Shown here: positions 1-7,659 of the stretch, piece after piece
Numbering within the stretch: position 1 is the stretch's first letter
Layout: every line of letters begins with the position of its first letter
Assembly (NCBI GenBank): GCA_902781705.1
Contig: CACZKE010000031.1
Location: forward strand, 1 to 36,357
From: an uncultured Bacteroidia bacterium
GTDB taxonomy: Bacteria; Bacteroidota; Bacteroidia; Bacteroidales; UBA932
Length of the DNA: 36,357 nt
Reading direction: 5' to 3'
Program-made: the position numbers and the translations under genes
The notes under the pieces: generated by a model
The model's database searches: none
Seen by the model: the letters and a program-made list of their open reading frames with translations, nothing else
What the model was told of the DNA's origin: nothing

Positions 1-94
<94 letters not shown>

Positions 95-100
95 TTTCGA

Positions 101-137
101 GGCCCTGGATGTCTGATGACATCCGGGGCCTTTTTTT
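101..137 (+). terminator. Intrinsic terminator of the rRNA operon
   Basis: A 13-bp stem (101-113 with 118-130, one G-U pair) closes a TGAT loop and is followed directly by seven T residues (131-137). It sits a few bases past the 5S rRNA end, so it most likely ends the rrn transcript. Confidence 0.92.
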
Positions 138-198
138 GTTATCAATTTGGTCCCCCTGGAAGGGGGATGAGTCGGCCTGCGGCCTCCGATGGGCGATG

Positions 199-288
199 TC
201 CATCCTCAGAATCGGCCTGAAATGAGGACGAGATGGCAGAATACGTTAGTTCGTCCTCAAATATGGGGAGATTTGAGGATGAGGGCGT
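199..288. repeat. Double-hairpin intergenic repeat, copy 1
   Basis: About 88 bases that recur at 498-587 with roughly 85% identity by eye. Each copy holds two successive hairpins with arms of the form CATCCTCA / TGAGGATG: the first loops out ~14 nt, and the second has an 11-bp stem (CGTCCTCAAAT with ATTTGAGGATG, one G-U) around ATGGGGAG. No protein frame explains it. It looks like a dispersed, palindromic intergenic element. Confidence 0.75.
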
Positions 289-296
289 GGTGGCCG

Positions 297-328
297 AAGC
301 CCGGACGTCAATCGTGACGCCCGGGCTT
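297..328. other. Hairpin between the repeat copies
   Basis: A 14-bp stem with one A-C mismatch (297-310 with 315-328) closes an ATCG loop. A weak T-containing tail follows on the plus strand. It could be a second, weak terminator behind the rrn operon or part of the repeat mosaic. Confidence 0.55.
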
Positions 329-356
329 CTTCGTTATCCCCTGTTCCGATCGTCCT

Positions 357-415
357 GTGCACCTCTCGAAACGTATGCCTCTGATTGACATTGACTTGCC
401 TGTTAAGAGGTGCAC
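357..415. repeat. 59-bp palindrome-ended tandem repeat, unit 1
   Basis: The unit begins GTGCACCTCT and ends AGAGGTGCAC, perfect 10-bp terminal inverted repeats. It is followed after 6 nt by a second unit at 422-480 of equal length, with the same ends and a conserved interior (CGAAACGTA and CTGAT). There are only two units with a 65-bp period. Together with the surrounding 88-bp repeats this makes 199-587 almost entirely repeat-derived. Confidence 0.8.
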
Positions 416-421
416 TGGGAA

Positions 422-480
422 GTGCACCTCTCGAAACGTAAGCCGCTGATCGACTGGCACTTGGCTGTTAAGAGGTGCAC
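422..480. repeat. 59-bp palindrome-ended tandem repeat, unit 2
   Basis: Second unit, with the same GTGCACCTCT / AGAGGTGCAC ends as unit 1 and a diverged middle. A transcript of one unit could fold into a 10-bp stem with a ~39-nt loop; the two units could also pair with each other. Confidence 0.8.
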
Positions 481-497
481 CGAGGGAGTTGGCGGTG

Positions 498-587
498 TTC
501 ATCCTCAGAATCGGGCTGAAATGAGGATGAGATGGGCAAAAATGGTTGTTCGTCCTCAAATATGGGGAGATTTGAGGATGAGTGCGT
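498..587. repeat. Double-hairpin intergenic repeat, copy 2
   Basis: Second copy of the 88-bp element at 199-288, in direct orientation. Its first hairpin has a perfect 8-bp CATCCTCA / TGAGGATG stem (500-507 with 522-529), better paired than in copy 1. Confidence 0.75.
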
Positions 588-597
588 TGCGGCCGAC

Positions 598-629
598 AAA
601 AAAACCGACTCCCGGGAGGGGAGCCGGTT
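598..629 (-). terminator. Intrinsic terminator of the glycosyltransferase operon
   Basis: On the minus strand an 11-bp GC-rich stem (603-613 with 619-629, one G-U pair) is followed by a run of T residues (A-run 598-604 on the plus strand). It lies 19 nt beyond the stop codon of the glycosyltransferase gene and ends that minus-strand unit. Confidence 0.85.
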
Positions 630-647
630 GGATGCGTCGATTCCGGT

Positions 648-1598
648 TCAGAACCTCGCCTTGACGTTGTAGTCGTTGCGGGAGGCGGAGGAACGGGAGA
701 TCATTTCACCGATGAAGCCGGTGAGGAAGAAGAGGGCGCCGAGGACGACGGCAAGGAGGGCCAGGTAGAAGAGGGGCTGGTCCGTGACGGCGCGGTAGCG
801 GATGCCCTGGGCCTGGTGGACGAGTTTGGCGATGATGACCCAGGCCGTCATGATGAAACCGATGAGGAACATCAGGATGCCGCTGGTGCCGAAAAAGTGC
901 ATGGGCTTCTTCCCGAACTTGGAAAGGAACCACAGGGACATCAGGTCCAGGAAGCCGTTGACGAAACGCTCCAGGCCGAACTTGGAGACGCCGTACTTGC
1001 GCTTCTGGTGGTGGACCGGCTTTTCGCCGATCTTGACATAACCGGCGTTCTTGGCAAGGTACGGGATGTAGCGGTGCATCTCGCCATAGACCTCGATGCT
1101 CTTGACGACCTCTTTCTTGTACGCTTTGAGGCCGCAGTTCATGTCGTGCAGTTTGATGCCGGTGACTTTGCGTGCCGTCCAGTTATAGAGTTTGGACGGA
1201 AGGTTCTTGGTAAGTTTGTTGTCCTGGCGGTGCTGTTTCCAGCCGGAGACGACGTCGTAGCCCTCCTCGACAATCATCCGGTAGAGTTCCGGGATTTCGT
1301 CGGGGGAGTCCTGCAGGTCCGCGTCCATGGTGATGACGACATTGCCTTCCGCGGCCGCAAAACCTTCGTAAAGGGCGGCGGATTTGCCGTAGTTACGGCG
1401 GAAGGAGATGCCGTGGATGGCGGGATTCTCCGCCGCAAGGCGCCCGACGGTATCCCAGGAACCGTCGGTGGAACCGTCGTCCACCATGATCACTTCGTAG
1501 GAAAACCCATGCTGGTCCATGACCCGGCGGATCCATGCCGCGAGTTCCGGCAGGGACTCGGTCTCATTGAAGAGGGGTACGATGACTGTGATATCCAT
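648..1598 (-). CDS. Family 2 glycosyltransferase, DPM1/GtrB-like membrane enzyme
   Basis: A 316-residue protein with an N-terminal GT-A fold domain: IVPLFNE near residue 6, the nucleotide-sugar DDGSTD at 40-45, and the metal-binding DADLQD at 92-97. Two hydrophobic helices follow (about 233-258 and 275-300). This is the layout of dolichyl/undecaprenyl-phosphate sugar transferases (DPM1, GtrB and ArnC group), which load a sugar from a nucleotide donor onto a polyprenyl phosphate at the inner face of the membrane. Donor sugar and acceptor cannot be told from sequence. The gene starts 2 nt after the stop of the DUF4199 gene and is surely co-transcribed with it; this pair is a recurrent neighbourhood in Bacteroidetes as I recall it. 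Confidence 0.9.
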   Translation of the reverse strand: MDITVIVPLFNETESLPELAAWIRRVMDQHGFSYEVIMVDDGSTDGSWDTVGRLAAENPAIHGISFRRNYGKSAALYEGFAAAEGNVVITMDADLQDSPDEIPELYRMIVEEGYDVVSGWKQHRQDNKLTKNLPSKLYNWTARKVTGIKLHDMNCGLKAYKKEVVKSIEVYGEMHRYIPYLAKNAGYVKIGEKPVHHQKRKYGVSKFGLERFVNGFLDLMSLWFLSKFGKKPMHFFGTSGILMFLIGFIMTAWVIIAKLVHQAQGIRYRAVTDQPLFYLALLAVVLGALFFLTGFIGEMISRSSASRNDYNVKARF

Positions 1599-1600
1599 AG

Positions 1601-2170
1601 TTACTGATTGTCAATGCCGTTTCCGTCGCCGTTGTCACCGCCGTCCTGGAAGTAGTTCTGCATGAAGATGTAGCGGGACATGATGGCGGACAGGAGGCTT
1701 CCGTACAGGAAGCAGTACAGCCACTGGAAGATGAATGTATAAAGCGGAAGCCGGTCCACGACCTGGTCCACGGCAGCCTCGTAACCGCTGCCCAGCTGGG
1801 CGGACACGGAGGAGGACAACTCGTTCATGACGCTGGTGACGGTTTCCTGGGGAATGTTCATGATAAGGACGGCATCCACCGAGGCGAGGATGAGTCCCGA
1901 CAGGAGGCCGATGCGCCGGCCGTAGCGGTAGGTATCGACCATCGTCACATCGTCGTACTTGTCGCGGAGGTCCAGCATGTACTTCTTCATCAAGAGGATA
2001 CATCCGAAGAACTCCACGGCCCAGAGGATGATGGCCGCCGCCTGCACGAGGAAGTTGGACCCGGTGAGGGCACTGGCTTCCCTGAGACCCAGGCAGACCG
2101 ACGAAAACAGCCCGAACACGAGTCCGGTCTTTCCCGCTTCATTCCATAGGGTTTTGCTGTCCAGTTTCAT
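1601..2170 (-). CDS. DUF4199 family integral membrane protein
   Basis: A 189-residue protein with four predicted membrane segments (about 14-35, 43-60, 88-105 and 143-165) and a polar C-terminus rich in Asp, Gly and Asn. It fits the Bacteroidetes-specific DUF4199 family in length and placement directly upstream of a polyprenyl glycosyltransferase. Function is unknown; the context suggests a role beside lipid-linked sugar transfer, which is inference. A TAnnTTTG box lies only 7 nt upstream of the ATG (minus strand, 2177-2184), so the mRNA may have little or no leader. Confidence 0.8.
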   Translation of the reverse strand: MKLDSKTLWNEAGKTGLVFGLFSSVCLGLREASALTGSNFLVQAAAIILWAVEFFGCILLMKKYMLDLRDKYDDVTMVDTYRYGRRIGLLSGLILASVDAVLIMNIPQETVTSVMNELSSSVSAQLGSGYEAAVDQVVDRLPLYTFIFQWLYCFLYGSLLSAIMSRYIFMQNYFQDGGDNGDGNGIDNQ

Positions 2171-2176
2171 GGCTCA

Positions 2177-2184
2177 CAAATATA
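2177..2184 (-). promoter_or_regulatory. -7 box of the DUF4199-glycosyltransferase promoter
   Basis: TATATTTG on the minus strand matches the Bacteroidetes -7 consensus TAnnTTTG. No clear TTTG was found at the usual 19-20 bp upstream. Because transcription starts several bases past this box, the start would fall at or beside the ATG at 2168-2170, implying a near-leaderless mRNA. Confidence 0.5.
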
Positions 2185-2228
2185 CGCATTTTTCCGGCAA
2201 AAGTGGGTATAAACCCGATACTTTTGCG

Positions 2229-2236
2229 TATATTTG
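2229..2236 (+). promoter_or_regulatory. -7 box of the thrS operon promoter
   Basis: TATATTTG on the plus strand matches TAnnTTTG, 58 nt upstream of the thrS start. It is divergent to the minus-strand box at 2177-2184. No convincing -33 TTTG is present at the standard distance, so strength is uncertain. Confidence 0.5.
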
Positions 2237-2294
2237 CAGGATTGCAAGTATTGCTTGGTTTGCAATACGCTACCATTAATTAAAACTGAACATT

Positions 2295-4256
2295 ATGATC
2301 AACATCAAGTTTCCCGACGGAAGCGTCCGCACCTACGAGGCAGGTGTGACCGGCTACGACGTGGCCATGTCCATCAGCCCCCGGCTCGCAGCCGACGTAC
2401 TGGCCGTATCAGTGAAAAAGCCCGGCGAGCCCGAGACTTCCAAGGGAACCACCATCGACCTGATGCGTCCCATCACGGAGGACGTGGAAATCCGCCTGCT
2501 CAAATGGGAGGACGACGAGGCCAAGAAAGTGTTCTGGCACTCCTCTTCCCACCTGATGGCCGAGGCCCTGGAAGCCCTATTCCCCGGCGTGAAGTTCGGT
2601 ATCGGACCGGCCATCGAGAACGGCTTTTACTATGACGTGGACATGAACGGCCGCACCCTCACGGATGCCGATTTCAAGGCCATCGAGAACAAGATGCTGG
2701 AGTTCGCCCGCCAGAAGCAGGACTTCTGCCGCATCGAGGTCTCCAAGGCCGATGCCATGGCCTACTTCACCGAGAAGGGCGACCAGTACAAGCAGGAACT
2801 CATCTCCGAACTGGAAGACGGTACCATCACTTACTATACCAACGGCCAGTTCACCGACCTGTGCCGCGGCCCGCACCTGCGTAACACCGAGGTCATCAAG
2901 GCCGTGAAGATCCTCTCCCTTGCCGGCGCCTACTGGAGGGGCGACGAAACCCGCCAGCAACTCACCCGCATCTACGGCATCACCTTCCCCAAGAAGTCCA
3001 TGCTGGACGAGTACCTGGTGATGCTGGAAGAGGCCAAGAAGCGCGACCACCGCAAGATCGGCAAGGAGATGGAACTCTTCACCTTCTCCCAGCGCGTGGG
3101 CCCGGGCCTGCCCCTGTGGCTCCCGAAAGGCGCGACCCTGCGCAACACCCTGGAGAACTTCCTGAGGAAGAAGCAGGCCGAGTACGGCTACCTCCAGGTC
3201 GTCACCCCGCATATCGGCAGCAAGGAACTCTATGTGACCTCCGGCCACTATGCCAAGTACGGCAAGGACTCCTTCCAGCCCATCCATACCCCGCAGGAAG
3301 GCGAGGAATTCATGCTCAAGCCCATGAACTGCCCCCACCACTGCGAGATCTACCGTAGCAGCCCCCACTCCTACAAGGAGCTCCCGCTGCGCTATGCCGA
3401 GTTCGGCACTGTCTATCGCTACGAGCAGTCCGGTGAACTGCACGGACTTACGCGTGTCCGCGGATTCACCCAGGACGATGCGCACCTGTTCTGCCGTCAG
3501 GACCAGATCCAGGAGGAGTTCGAGAAGGTCATCGACCTGATCCTGTATGTCTTCAAGACCCTGCACTTCGACAAGTTCACGGCCCAGGTTTCCCTGCGCG
3601 ATCCCAAGAACCCGTCCAAGTACATCGGTTCCGACGAGAACTGGGAGAAGGCCGAGGCCGGCATCATCGAGGCCGCCAAGAAGAAGGGACTCCCGTTCGT
3701 CGTGGAGACGGGCGAGGCCGCCTTCTACGGCCCCAAGCTGGACTTCATGGTGAAGGATGCCATCGGCCGCAGCTGGCAGCTCGGAACCATCCAGGTGGAC
3801 TACAACCTCCCGGAGCGCTTCGAACTGGAGTATGTGGATTCCGACGGTTCCCGCAAGCGTCCGGTGATGATCCACCGTGCCCCGTTCGGTTCCCTGGAGC
3901 GTTTCGTCGCCGTGCTCCTCGAGCACACGGCCGGCCATCTGCCCCTGTGGGTCCATCCGGAGCCCGTTAAAGTGCTGCCTGTCAGCGAAAAATATGCAGA
4001 TTATGCGAAAAAAGTTGTAAATCTGCTGAATAATTCCGAAATTCGCGCTTCCATAGACGACAGAAACGAAACCCTCGGAAAGCGGATCCGTGAAACGTCC
4101 CTGAAGAGAGTTCCGGTTCTGGTGATTGTCGGCGAAAAAGAAGCAGCCGAGAACACCGTTTCTGTCCGACGTGGAGCTGCCGATGTGGGCTCGATGACGA
4201 CCGAGGGTCTCGTGAAGTACATTCAGGAGGCCATCCGGGAAGAATTGGCCCAATAG
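2295..4256 (+). CDS. thrS: Threonine--tRNA ligase
   Basis: A 653-residue class II aminoacyl-tRNA synthetase that attaches threonine to tRNA-Thr. The domain order is complete: N-terminal TGS domain (1-61), the second additional (editing) domain with HxxxH at 82-86, the catalytic core with the zinc-ligand Cys346 in MNCPHH, motif 2 around [11 protein letters not shown], motif 3 [11 protein letters not shown], and the C-terminal anticodon-binding domain (about 545-645). Length is close to the E. coli enzyme (642). It leads the conserved thrS-infC-rpmI-rplT translation cluster. The start at 2295 keeps the whole TGS domain; the preceding bases are AT-rich with no Shine-Dalgarno, as usual in this phylum. 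Confidence 0.97.
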   Translation: MINIKFPDGSVRTYEAGVTGYDVAMSISPRLAADVLAVSVKKPGEPETSKGTTIDLMRPITEDVEIRLLKWEDDEAKKVFWHSSSHLMAEALEALFPGVKFGIGPAIENGFYYDVDMNGRTLTDADFKAIENKMLEFARQKQDFCRIEVSKADAMAYFTEKGDQYKQELISELEDGTITYYTNGQFTDLCRGPHLRNTEVIKAVKILSLAGAYWRGDETRQQLTRIYGITFPKKSMLDEYLVMLEEAKKRDHRKIGKEMELFTFSQRVGPGLPLWLPKGATLRNTLENFLRKKQAEYGYLQVVTPHIGSKELYVTSGHYAKYGKDSFQPIHTPQEGEEFMLKPMNCPHHCEIYRSSPHSYKELPLRYAEFGTVYRYEQSGELHGLTRVRGFTQDDAHLFCRQDQIQEEFEKVIDLILYVFKTLHFDKFTAQVSLRDPKNPSKYIGSDENWEKAEAGIIEAAKKKGLPFVVETGEAAFYGPKLDFMVKDAIGRSWQLGTIQVDYNLPERFELEYVDSDGSRKRPVMIHRAPFGSLERFVAVLLEHTAGHLPLWVHPEPVKVLPVSEKYADYAKKVVNLLNNSEIRASIDDRNETLGKRIRETSLKRVPVLVIVGEKEAAENTVSVRRGAADVGSMTTEGLVKYIQEAIREELAQ

Positions 4257-4280
4257 GCAGGGTATAAATGTTTAATTAAC

Positions 4281-4286
4281 AGGAGG
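4281..4286 (+). promoter_or_regulatory. Strong Shine-Dalgarno that places the infC start at AUC
   Basis: AGGAGG at 4281-4286 ends 8 nt before an ATC codon at 4295. Reading in the infC frame, the region from the stop at 4277-4279 to GTG at 4403 holds no ATG, GTG or TTG. A perfect Shine-Dalgarno is unusual here, since most genes of this window lack one. Confidence 0.8.
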
Positions 4287-4294
4287 AACGACCT

Positions 4295-4882
4295 ATCGCA
4301 ACGCCTTACAGACCAAAGCCTTCGAGACCGAAGCCGAACCGCCCGCAGCAGGGTGGTCCGAAAAAAGATGAGAACGAGCTCAGGATCAATTCCGAGATCA
4401 CTGTGCCCCAGGTCCGACTCGTCGGGGACAACATTCCCGAGCCGGGCATCTACCCCATTGCCAAAGCCAGGGAACTGGCCAGGCAGCTGGAACTGGATCT
4501 CGTCGAAATCTCCGACAAGGCCGATCCGCACGTGTGCAAGATCCTGGATTACCAGAAGTATCTGTACCAGCAGCGCAAGCGTGCCAAGGAGATGAAGGCG
4601 AACGCCGCGAAGATCGTCATCAAGGAGATCCGGTTCGGTCCCAACACGGACGAGCACGACTTCCAGTTCAAACTCAAGCACGCGCAGGAATTCCTGCAGG
4701 AAGGGTCCAAGGTGAAGGCTTCCATCTTCTTCCGCGGCCGTTCCATCATGTTCGCCGAGCAGGGCGAGAAACAACTCCTGCGCTTCGCGGTGGAACTGGA
4801 AGAATTCGGCCGGGCCGAGAACATGCCGGTGCTGGAAGGCAAGCGGATGTCCATGATGATAGCCCCCCTGAAAAAGAAATGA
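4295..4882 (+). CDS. infC: Translation initiation factor IF-3 with AUC start codon
   Basis: IF-3 binds the 30S subunit, keeps 50S away and proofreads the start codon. From ATC at 4295 the product is 195 residues: an Arg/Pro/Lys-rich N-terminal extension (TPYRPKPSRPKP and onward), the N-domain (INSEITVPQVRLVGDNIPEPGIYP), the helical linker (LDYQKYLYQQRKRAKEMK), and the C-domain ending in KRMSMMIAPLKKK. The first conventional start, GTG at 4403, would cut off the N-domain strand that includes INSEI. Rare AUU/AUC starts are a known hallmark of infC, because IF-3 itself rejects them and so represses its own synthesis. The same control is inferred here. The gene follows thrS by 38 nt. Confidence 0.93.
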   Translation: MATPYRPKPSRPKPNRPQQGGPKKDENELRINSEITVPQVRLVGDNIPEPGIYPIAKARELARQLELDLVEISDKADPHVCKILDYQKYLYQQRKRAKEMKANAAKIVIKEIRFGPNTDEHDFQFKLKHAQEFLQEGSKVKASIFFRGRSIMFAEQGEKQLLRFAVELEEFGRAENMPVLEGKRMSMMIAPLKKK

Positions 4883-4890
4883 GCCGGTTC

Positions 4891-4918
4891 AGATTTCTCG
4901 ACTTCGCTCGAAATGACA
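4891..4918. repeat. 28-nt dispersed repeat, copy 1
   Basis: The segment starting AGATTTCTCGACTTCGCTCG and ending AAATGACA is identical at 8591-8618. It sits between infC and rpmI. The core TCGA...TCGA arms can form a short hairpin. Related sequences (CATTTCGAGCGAAGTCGAGA on the other strand) are familiar to me as intergenic repeats in Bacteroidetes drafts; that is recollection, not a search. Confidence 0.8.
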
Positions 4919-4953
4919 GAATCGGAAGAATGTATAATTAATTATCAAAAACA

Positions 4954-5131
4954 ATGGCAAAGCTTAAGACCAACTCCGGTGCCAAAAAGCGCTTCACGCT
5001 TACCGGATCGGGAAAGATCAAGAGGAAGCACGCTTATCACAGCCACATCCTCACCAAGAAGACCAAGCGACCACTTCGCGATCATCGAAAAGGTGGATGT
5101 CGCCCGCGTGAAAGAGATGCTGGTGCTCTAA
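4954..5131 (+). pseudogene. rpmI: Ribosomal protein L35, frameshifted
   Basis: The frame from ATG 4954 reads a perfect L35 start ([20 protein letters not shown], continuing [18 protein letters not shown]) up to Lys38 at 5065-5067. The rest of the protein ([20 protein letters not shown], stop at 5129-5131) is in the +1 frame starting at 5069. Compared with the usual 64-65 residues, about 17-20 nt are missing at the junction, removing the lysine/arginine-rich stretch normally found there. L35 is small but conserved, and a real loss in an otherwise intact ribosomal operon is unlikely, so an assembly or sequencing error is the first explanation. Without a fix the first frame runs on over rplT to 5511. 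Confidence 0.85.
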
Positions 5132-5163
5132 TCTCAATGTTTAACTGGAACGCAGTCGAAAGC

Positions 5164-5184
5164 ACTTTCCGCAAAGAGGAAAGT
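5164..5184 (+). promoter_or_regulatory. Hairpin in the rpmI-rplT spacer
   Basis: A perfect 7-bp stem (ACTTTCC with GGAAAGT) closes a GCAAAGA loop, 27 nt upstream of the rplT start. L20 represses its own operon in other bacteria by binding leader structures that mimic 23S rRNA; whether this small hairpin does so is only a suggestion. Confidence 0.35.
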
Positions 5185-5210
5185 CACTGCCTCCAAAAAA
5201 GTAAAAATTT

Positions 5211-5555
5211 ATGCCTAGATCAGTTAACTCTGTTGCCTCAAGGGCACGCCGCAAGAAGATCCTTTCCAAGACTCGCGGCAACTTCCTGTCCAGGAAGAAC
5301 GTTTGGACGGTTGCGAAGAACACCTACGAAAAAGGTCTCACCTACGCTTACCGTGACAGAAAAGCGAAGAAGCACGAATTCCGCGCCCTGTGGATTCAGC
5401 GCATCAACGCCGCCGCCCGCCAGTACGGCCTCACCTACTCCCAGTTCATGGGCCGTCTCGCGAAGCAGAACATCGGCCTCAACCGCAAGGTTCTGGCAGA
5501 CCTGGCAATGAATAATCCCCAGGCTTTCGAGGCCATCGTCAACTCCGTAAAGTAA
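5211..5555 (+). CDS. rplT: Large-subunit ribosomal protein L20
   Basis: A 114-residue basic protein with the L20 pattern: [18 protein letters not shown], then [33 protein letters not shown] in the extended helical part (about 30-62; key residues YRDRK and FRALWI), and a globular end with [11 protein letters not shown]20 binds 23S rRNA early in 50S assembly. Length is typical (115-120). It is the last gene of the infC-rpmI-rplT unit; the start is preceded by an A-rich stretch rather than a Shine-Dalgarno. Confidence 0.97.
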   Translation: MPRSVNSVASRARRKKILSKTRGNFLSRKNVWTVAKNTYEKGLTYAYRDRKAKKHEFRALWIQRINAAARQYGLTYSQFMGRLAKQNIGLNRKVLADLAMNNPQAFEAIVNSVK

Positions 5556-5565
5556 CCTCGAATCC

Positions 5566-6891
5566 ATGGGCTTGAAGGGAATCATCCAAAACCGCTGGGT
5601 CAAGCTGGGCTTCTGGGCCCTGCTCTACACGGCATGGGTGATCTGGCTCGGGAACTACTGGTGGCTTTTCGGCCTCATCATTATCTTCGACCTCCTCATC
5701 ACCAAGAAGGTGAAGTGGCTCTTCTGGAAAAAAGAGTACAAGGAGGGTGAGAAGCACAATGTATGGCTGGACTGGCTGGACGCGATCATCTTCGCGGTGG
5801 TTGTCGTCACTTTCATCAACATGTTCTTCTTCCAGGCCTTCAAGATTCCCTCCTCCTCCATGGAGAGCACGCTCTATACCGGAGACCATCTCTTCGTGAG
5901 CAAGCTCACCTATGGACCGAGAGTCCCCCAGACCCCGCTCACCATCCCGTTCACGCACAACGTAGCGTTCGGCAAGGAGTCCTACTCCACGCTCATCCAG
6001 AACGACTACCGCAGGCTCAAGGGATTCCGGGGGGTCGAAAGAGGCGACATCGTGGTTTTCAACTTCCCCAACGGGGACACCGTCCTCACCAAGGCCCCGG
6101 CCGATGACTATTACGCATGGGTGCGGAGCTCCGGAAGGCAGTACACGATCGACCGGCTGGGTCCGGTGATCGTCCGTCCGATGGACAAGAAGGACCATTA
6201 TGTCAAGCGTTGCGTTGCCGTCGCAGGCGACACCCTCTCCGTCCGGGACGGACTTGTCTGGGTCAATGGAATCCAGCAGGAAACCTTCCCCGGCATCCAG
6301 CTCACCTATCGCGTGGTGACGGACGGCGAGAAACTGGGCCAGCGGATCATCGACGAGCTGGGCCTCAACGCAAGGGAACTCTACTATGATGCGCGGGTAC
6401 CGGGCTACCCCTGGATGCCCCTGACGGCGGACATGCTGGAAAAGGTCAAGTCGCTCTCCCACGTCGTGGAAGTGACCCCGAACCTGGAAACCGCTGCCGA
6501 CACCGAGATCTTCCCCTTCACGGGAACGACCGGTTGGACGCGGGACCAGTTCGGACCGCTCTGGATCCCGAAAAAGGGAGCTACGGTGGACCTGACGGCA
6601 GAAACCCTTCCGTTCTATGAGCGCATCATCCGCGACTACGAGCACAACACGCTGGAAGTCGCCGGGGAGGAAATCAAGGTGGGTGGCGAAGTGGCCACGA
6701 CCTACACCTTCAAGCAGGATTATTACTTCATGATGGGTGACAACCGGCATAACTCCCTGGATTCCCGCTATTGGGGATTCGTTCCGGAGGACCACATCGT
6801 GGGCACGCCGGCCATCATCTGGCTTTCAACGGACGGAAACAAGCCGTTCCCGCAGAGCATCCGGTGGAAGAGGTTCCTGAAGACCTTCTAA
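5566..6891 (+). CDS. lepB: Signal peptidase I
   Basis: A 441-residue S26-family membrane peptidase that removes signal peptides from exported proteins. The N-terminus holds hydrophobic segments (about 13-48 and 67-87); then comes the catalytic Ser98 in PSSSM and the general-base Lys214 in [13 protein letters not shown]. The C-terminal box [16 protein letters not shown] is intact. It is much longer than the E. coli enzyme (324) because of an insertion between about residues 225 and 360, a pattern I associate with Bacteroidetes homologues. The gene starts 10 nt after rplT and is probably co-transcribed with it. Confidence 0.93.
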   Translation: MGLKGIIQNRWVKLGFWALLYTAWVIWLGNYWWLFGLIIIFDLLITKKVKWLFWKKEYKEGEKHNVWLDWLDAIIFAVVVVTFINMFFFQAFKIPSSSMESTLYTGDHLFVSKLTYGPRVPQTPLTIPFTHNVAFGKESYSTLIQNDYRRLKGFRGVERGDIVVFNFPNGDTVLTKAPADDYYAWVRSSGRQYTIDRLGPVIVRPMDKKDHYVKRCVAVAGDTLSVRDGLVWVNGIQQETFPGIQLTYRVVTDGEKLGQRIIDELGLNARELYYDARVPGYPWMPLTADMLEKVKSLSHVVEVTPNLETAADTEIFPFTGTTGWTRDQFGPLWIPKKGATVDLTAETLPFYERIIRDYEHNTLEVAGEEIKVGGEVATTYTFKQDYYFMMGDNRHNSLDSRYWGFVPEDHIVGTPAIIWLSTDGNKPFPQSIRWKRFLKTF

Positions 6892-6932
6892 CCACCCCCG
6901 AAGAAAAGAAAACAAATAAAAAGTATAACATT

Positions 6933-7175
6933 ATGTCAAAGGTTTGTCAGATAACCGGAAGGAAGAGAATGATCGGCAACAACGTTGCCCATTCCAAACT
7001 GCGCACCAAGCGCGACTTCGCCCTCAATCTCAAGACCAAGAAGTTCTGGTCCGAGGCTGAGCAGCGTTTCATCACCCTCAAGGTGACCACCAAGGGTATG
7101 CGTATCATCGAGAAGAACGGTCTCGACGCGACCCTCAAGGAGGCCCAGAAGAAAGGATACGTGAACCTTGTTTAA
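6933..7175 (+). CDS. rpmB: Large-subunit ribosomal protein L28
   Basis: Eighty residues beginning MSKVCQITGRKRMIGNNVAH, the signature N-terminus of L28, and ending with LKEAQKKGYVNLV. The ATG at 6933 is chosen because the conserved N-terminus begins exactly there; the open frame extends further upstream into lepB without meaning. It heads the L28-L33-DUF4295 trio, a fixed Bacteroidetes arrangement in front of ftsY. Confidence 0.96.
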   Translation: MSKVCQITGRKRMIGNNVAHSKLRTKRDFALNLKTKKFWSEAEQRFITLKVTTKGMRIIEKNGLDATLKEAQKKGYVNLV

Positions 7176-7187
7176 TTCGTAAGCACT

Positions 7188-7376
7188 ATGGCAAAGAAGA
7201 CCAAAGGAAACAGGGTGCAGGTCATCCTGGAGTGCACTGAGCAGAAGGCTAGCGGTGTACCTGGTATGTCTCGTTACATCACCACCAAGAACAAGAAGAA
7301 CACCCCGGAGCGTCTCGAGCGCATGAAGTACAACCCGTACCTCAAGAAGGTGACCCTCCATCGTGAAATCAAGTAA
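7188..7376 (+). CDS. rpmG: Large-subunit ribosomal protein L33, zinc-free type
   Basis: Sixty-two residues with the L33 body ([42 protein letters not shown]). Only one cysteine is present, so the two CxxC zinc knuckles of the C+ paralogue are absent and this is the C- form. It begins 12 nt after rpmB. Confidence 0.96.
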   Translation: MAKKTKGNRVQVILECTEQKASGVPGMSRYITTKNKKNTPERLERMKYNPYLKKVTLHREIK

Positions 7377-7394
7377 GTGAAAGGAGATTAAGCT

Positions 7395-7553
7395 ATGGCA
7401 AAGAAAGCAGTTGCAACCTTCGACGCCAAGGCCGGTGCCAAGCACATGGTCAAGGTCATCCGCATGGAAAAGAGCCCCAAGACCGGCGCCTACGTTTTCG
7501 TGGAGCAGCTCGTCGAGCAGGGTAAGGAGAAGGAATTCTTCAACGCGAAGTAA
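7395..7553 (+). CDS. DUF4295 small basic protein
   Basis: A 52-residue lysine-rich protein (MAKKAVATFDAKAGAKHMVK, ending KEKEFFNAK) that follows L33. It matches the DUF4295 family, a Bacteroidetes protein always found beside rpmB-rpmG and suspected to be ribosome-associated; no function is proven as far as I know. An AGGAG at 7382-7386 lies 8 nt before the ATG. A strong terminator follows. Confidence 0.88.
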   Translation: MAKKAVATFDAKAGAKHMVKVIRMEKSPKTGAYVFVEQLVEQGKEKEFFNAK

Positions 7554-7579
7554 TCCCGCTTCCACACGCACTGAGATCA

Positions 7580-7612
7580 AGTGGTTCGTCCTTGGGGCGG
7601 ACCACTTTTTTT
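7580..7612 (+). terminator. Intrinsic terminator after the L28-L33-DUF4295 unit
   Basis: A 12-bp stem (7580-7591 with 7595-7606, two G-U pairs) around a TTG loop runs into a T-tract reaching 7612. It separates the ribosomal-protein unit from ftsY. Confidence 0.9.
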
Positions 7613-7628
7613 GTAGCCGTAAAATGAT

Positions 7629-7636
7629 TATCTTTG
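7629..7636 (+). promoter_or_regulatory. -7 box of the ftsY promoter
   Basis: TATCTTTG matches TAnnTTTG, 23 nt before the ftsY ATG and directly after the terminator. A TTG occurs 15 bp upstream, closer than the usual 19-20 bp, so only the -7 element is clear. Confidence 0.6.
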
Positions 7637-7659
7637 TAGGTTATAAGAAATAACGGCAA

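Noticed and set aside
199-587. CRISPR array
   Set aside because: Units are palindrome-ended, only two per family, with no regular unique spacers and no cas genes.
582-1607. A 341-codon plus-strand frame opposite the glycosyltransferase
   Set aside because: It mirrors a well-supported gene and its translation is low-complexity (Gly/Asp/Glu/Val rich), the usual shadow of a GC-rich gene.
5062-5080. Programmed ribosomal frameshift in rpmI
   Set aside because: No slippery heptamer is visible at the junction, and about 17-20 nt of the expected coding sequence are missing, which a frameshift would not restore.
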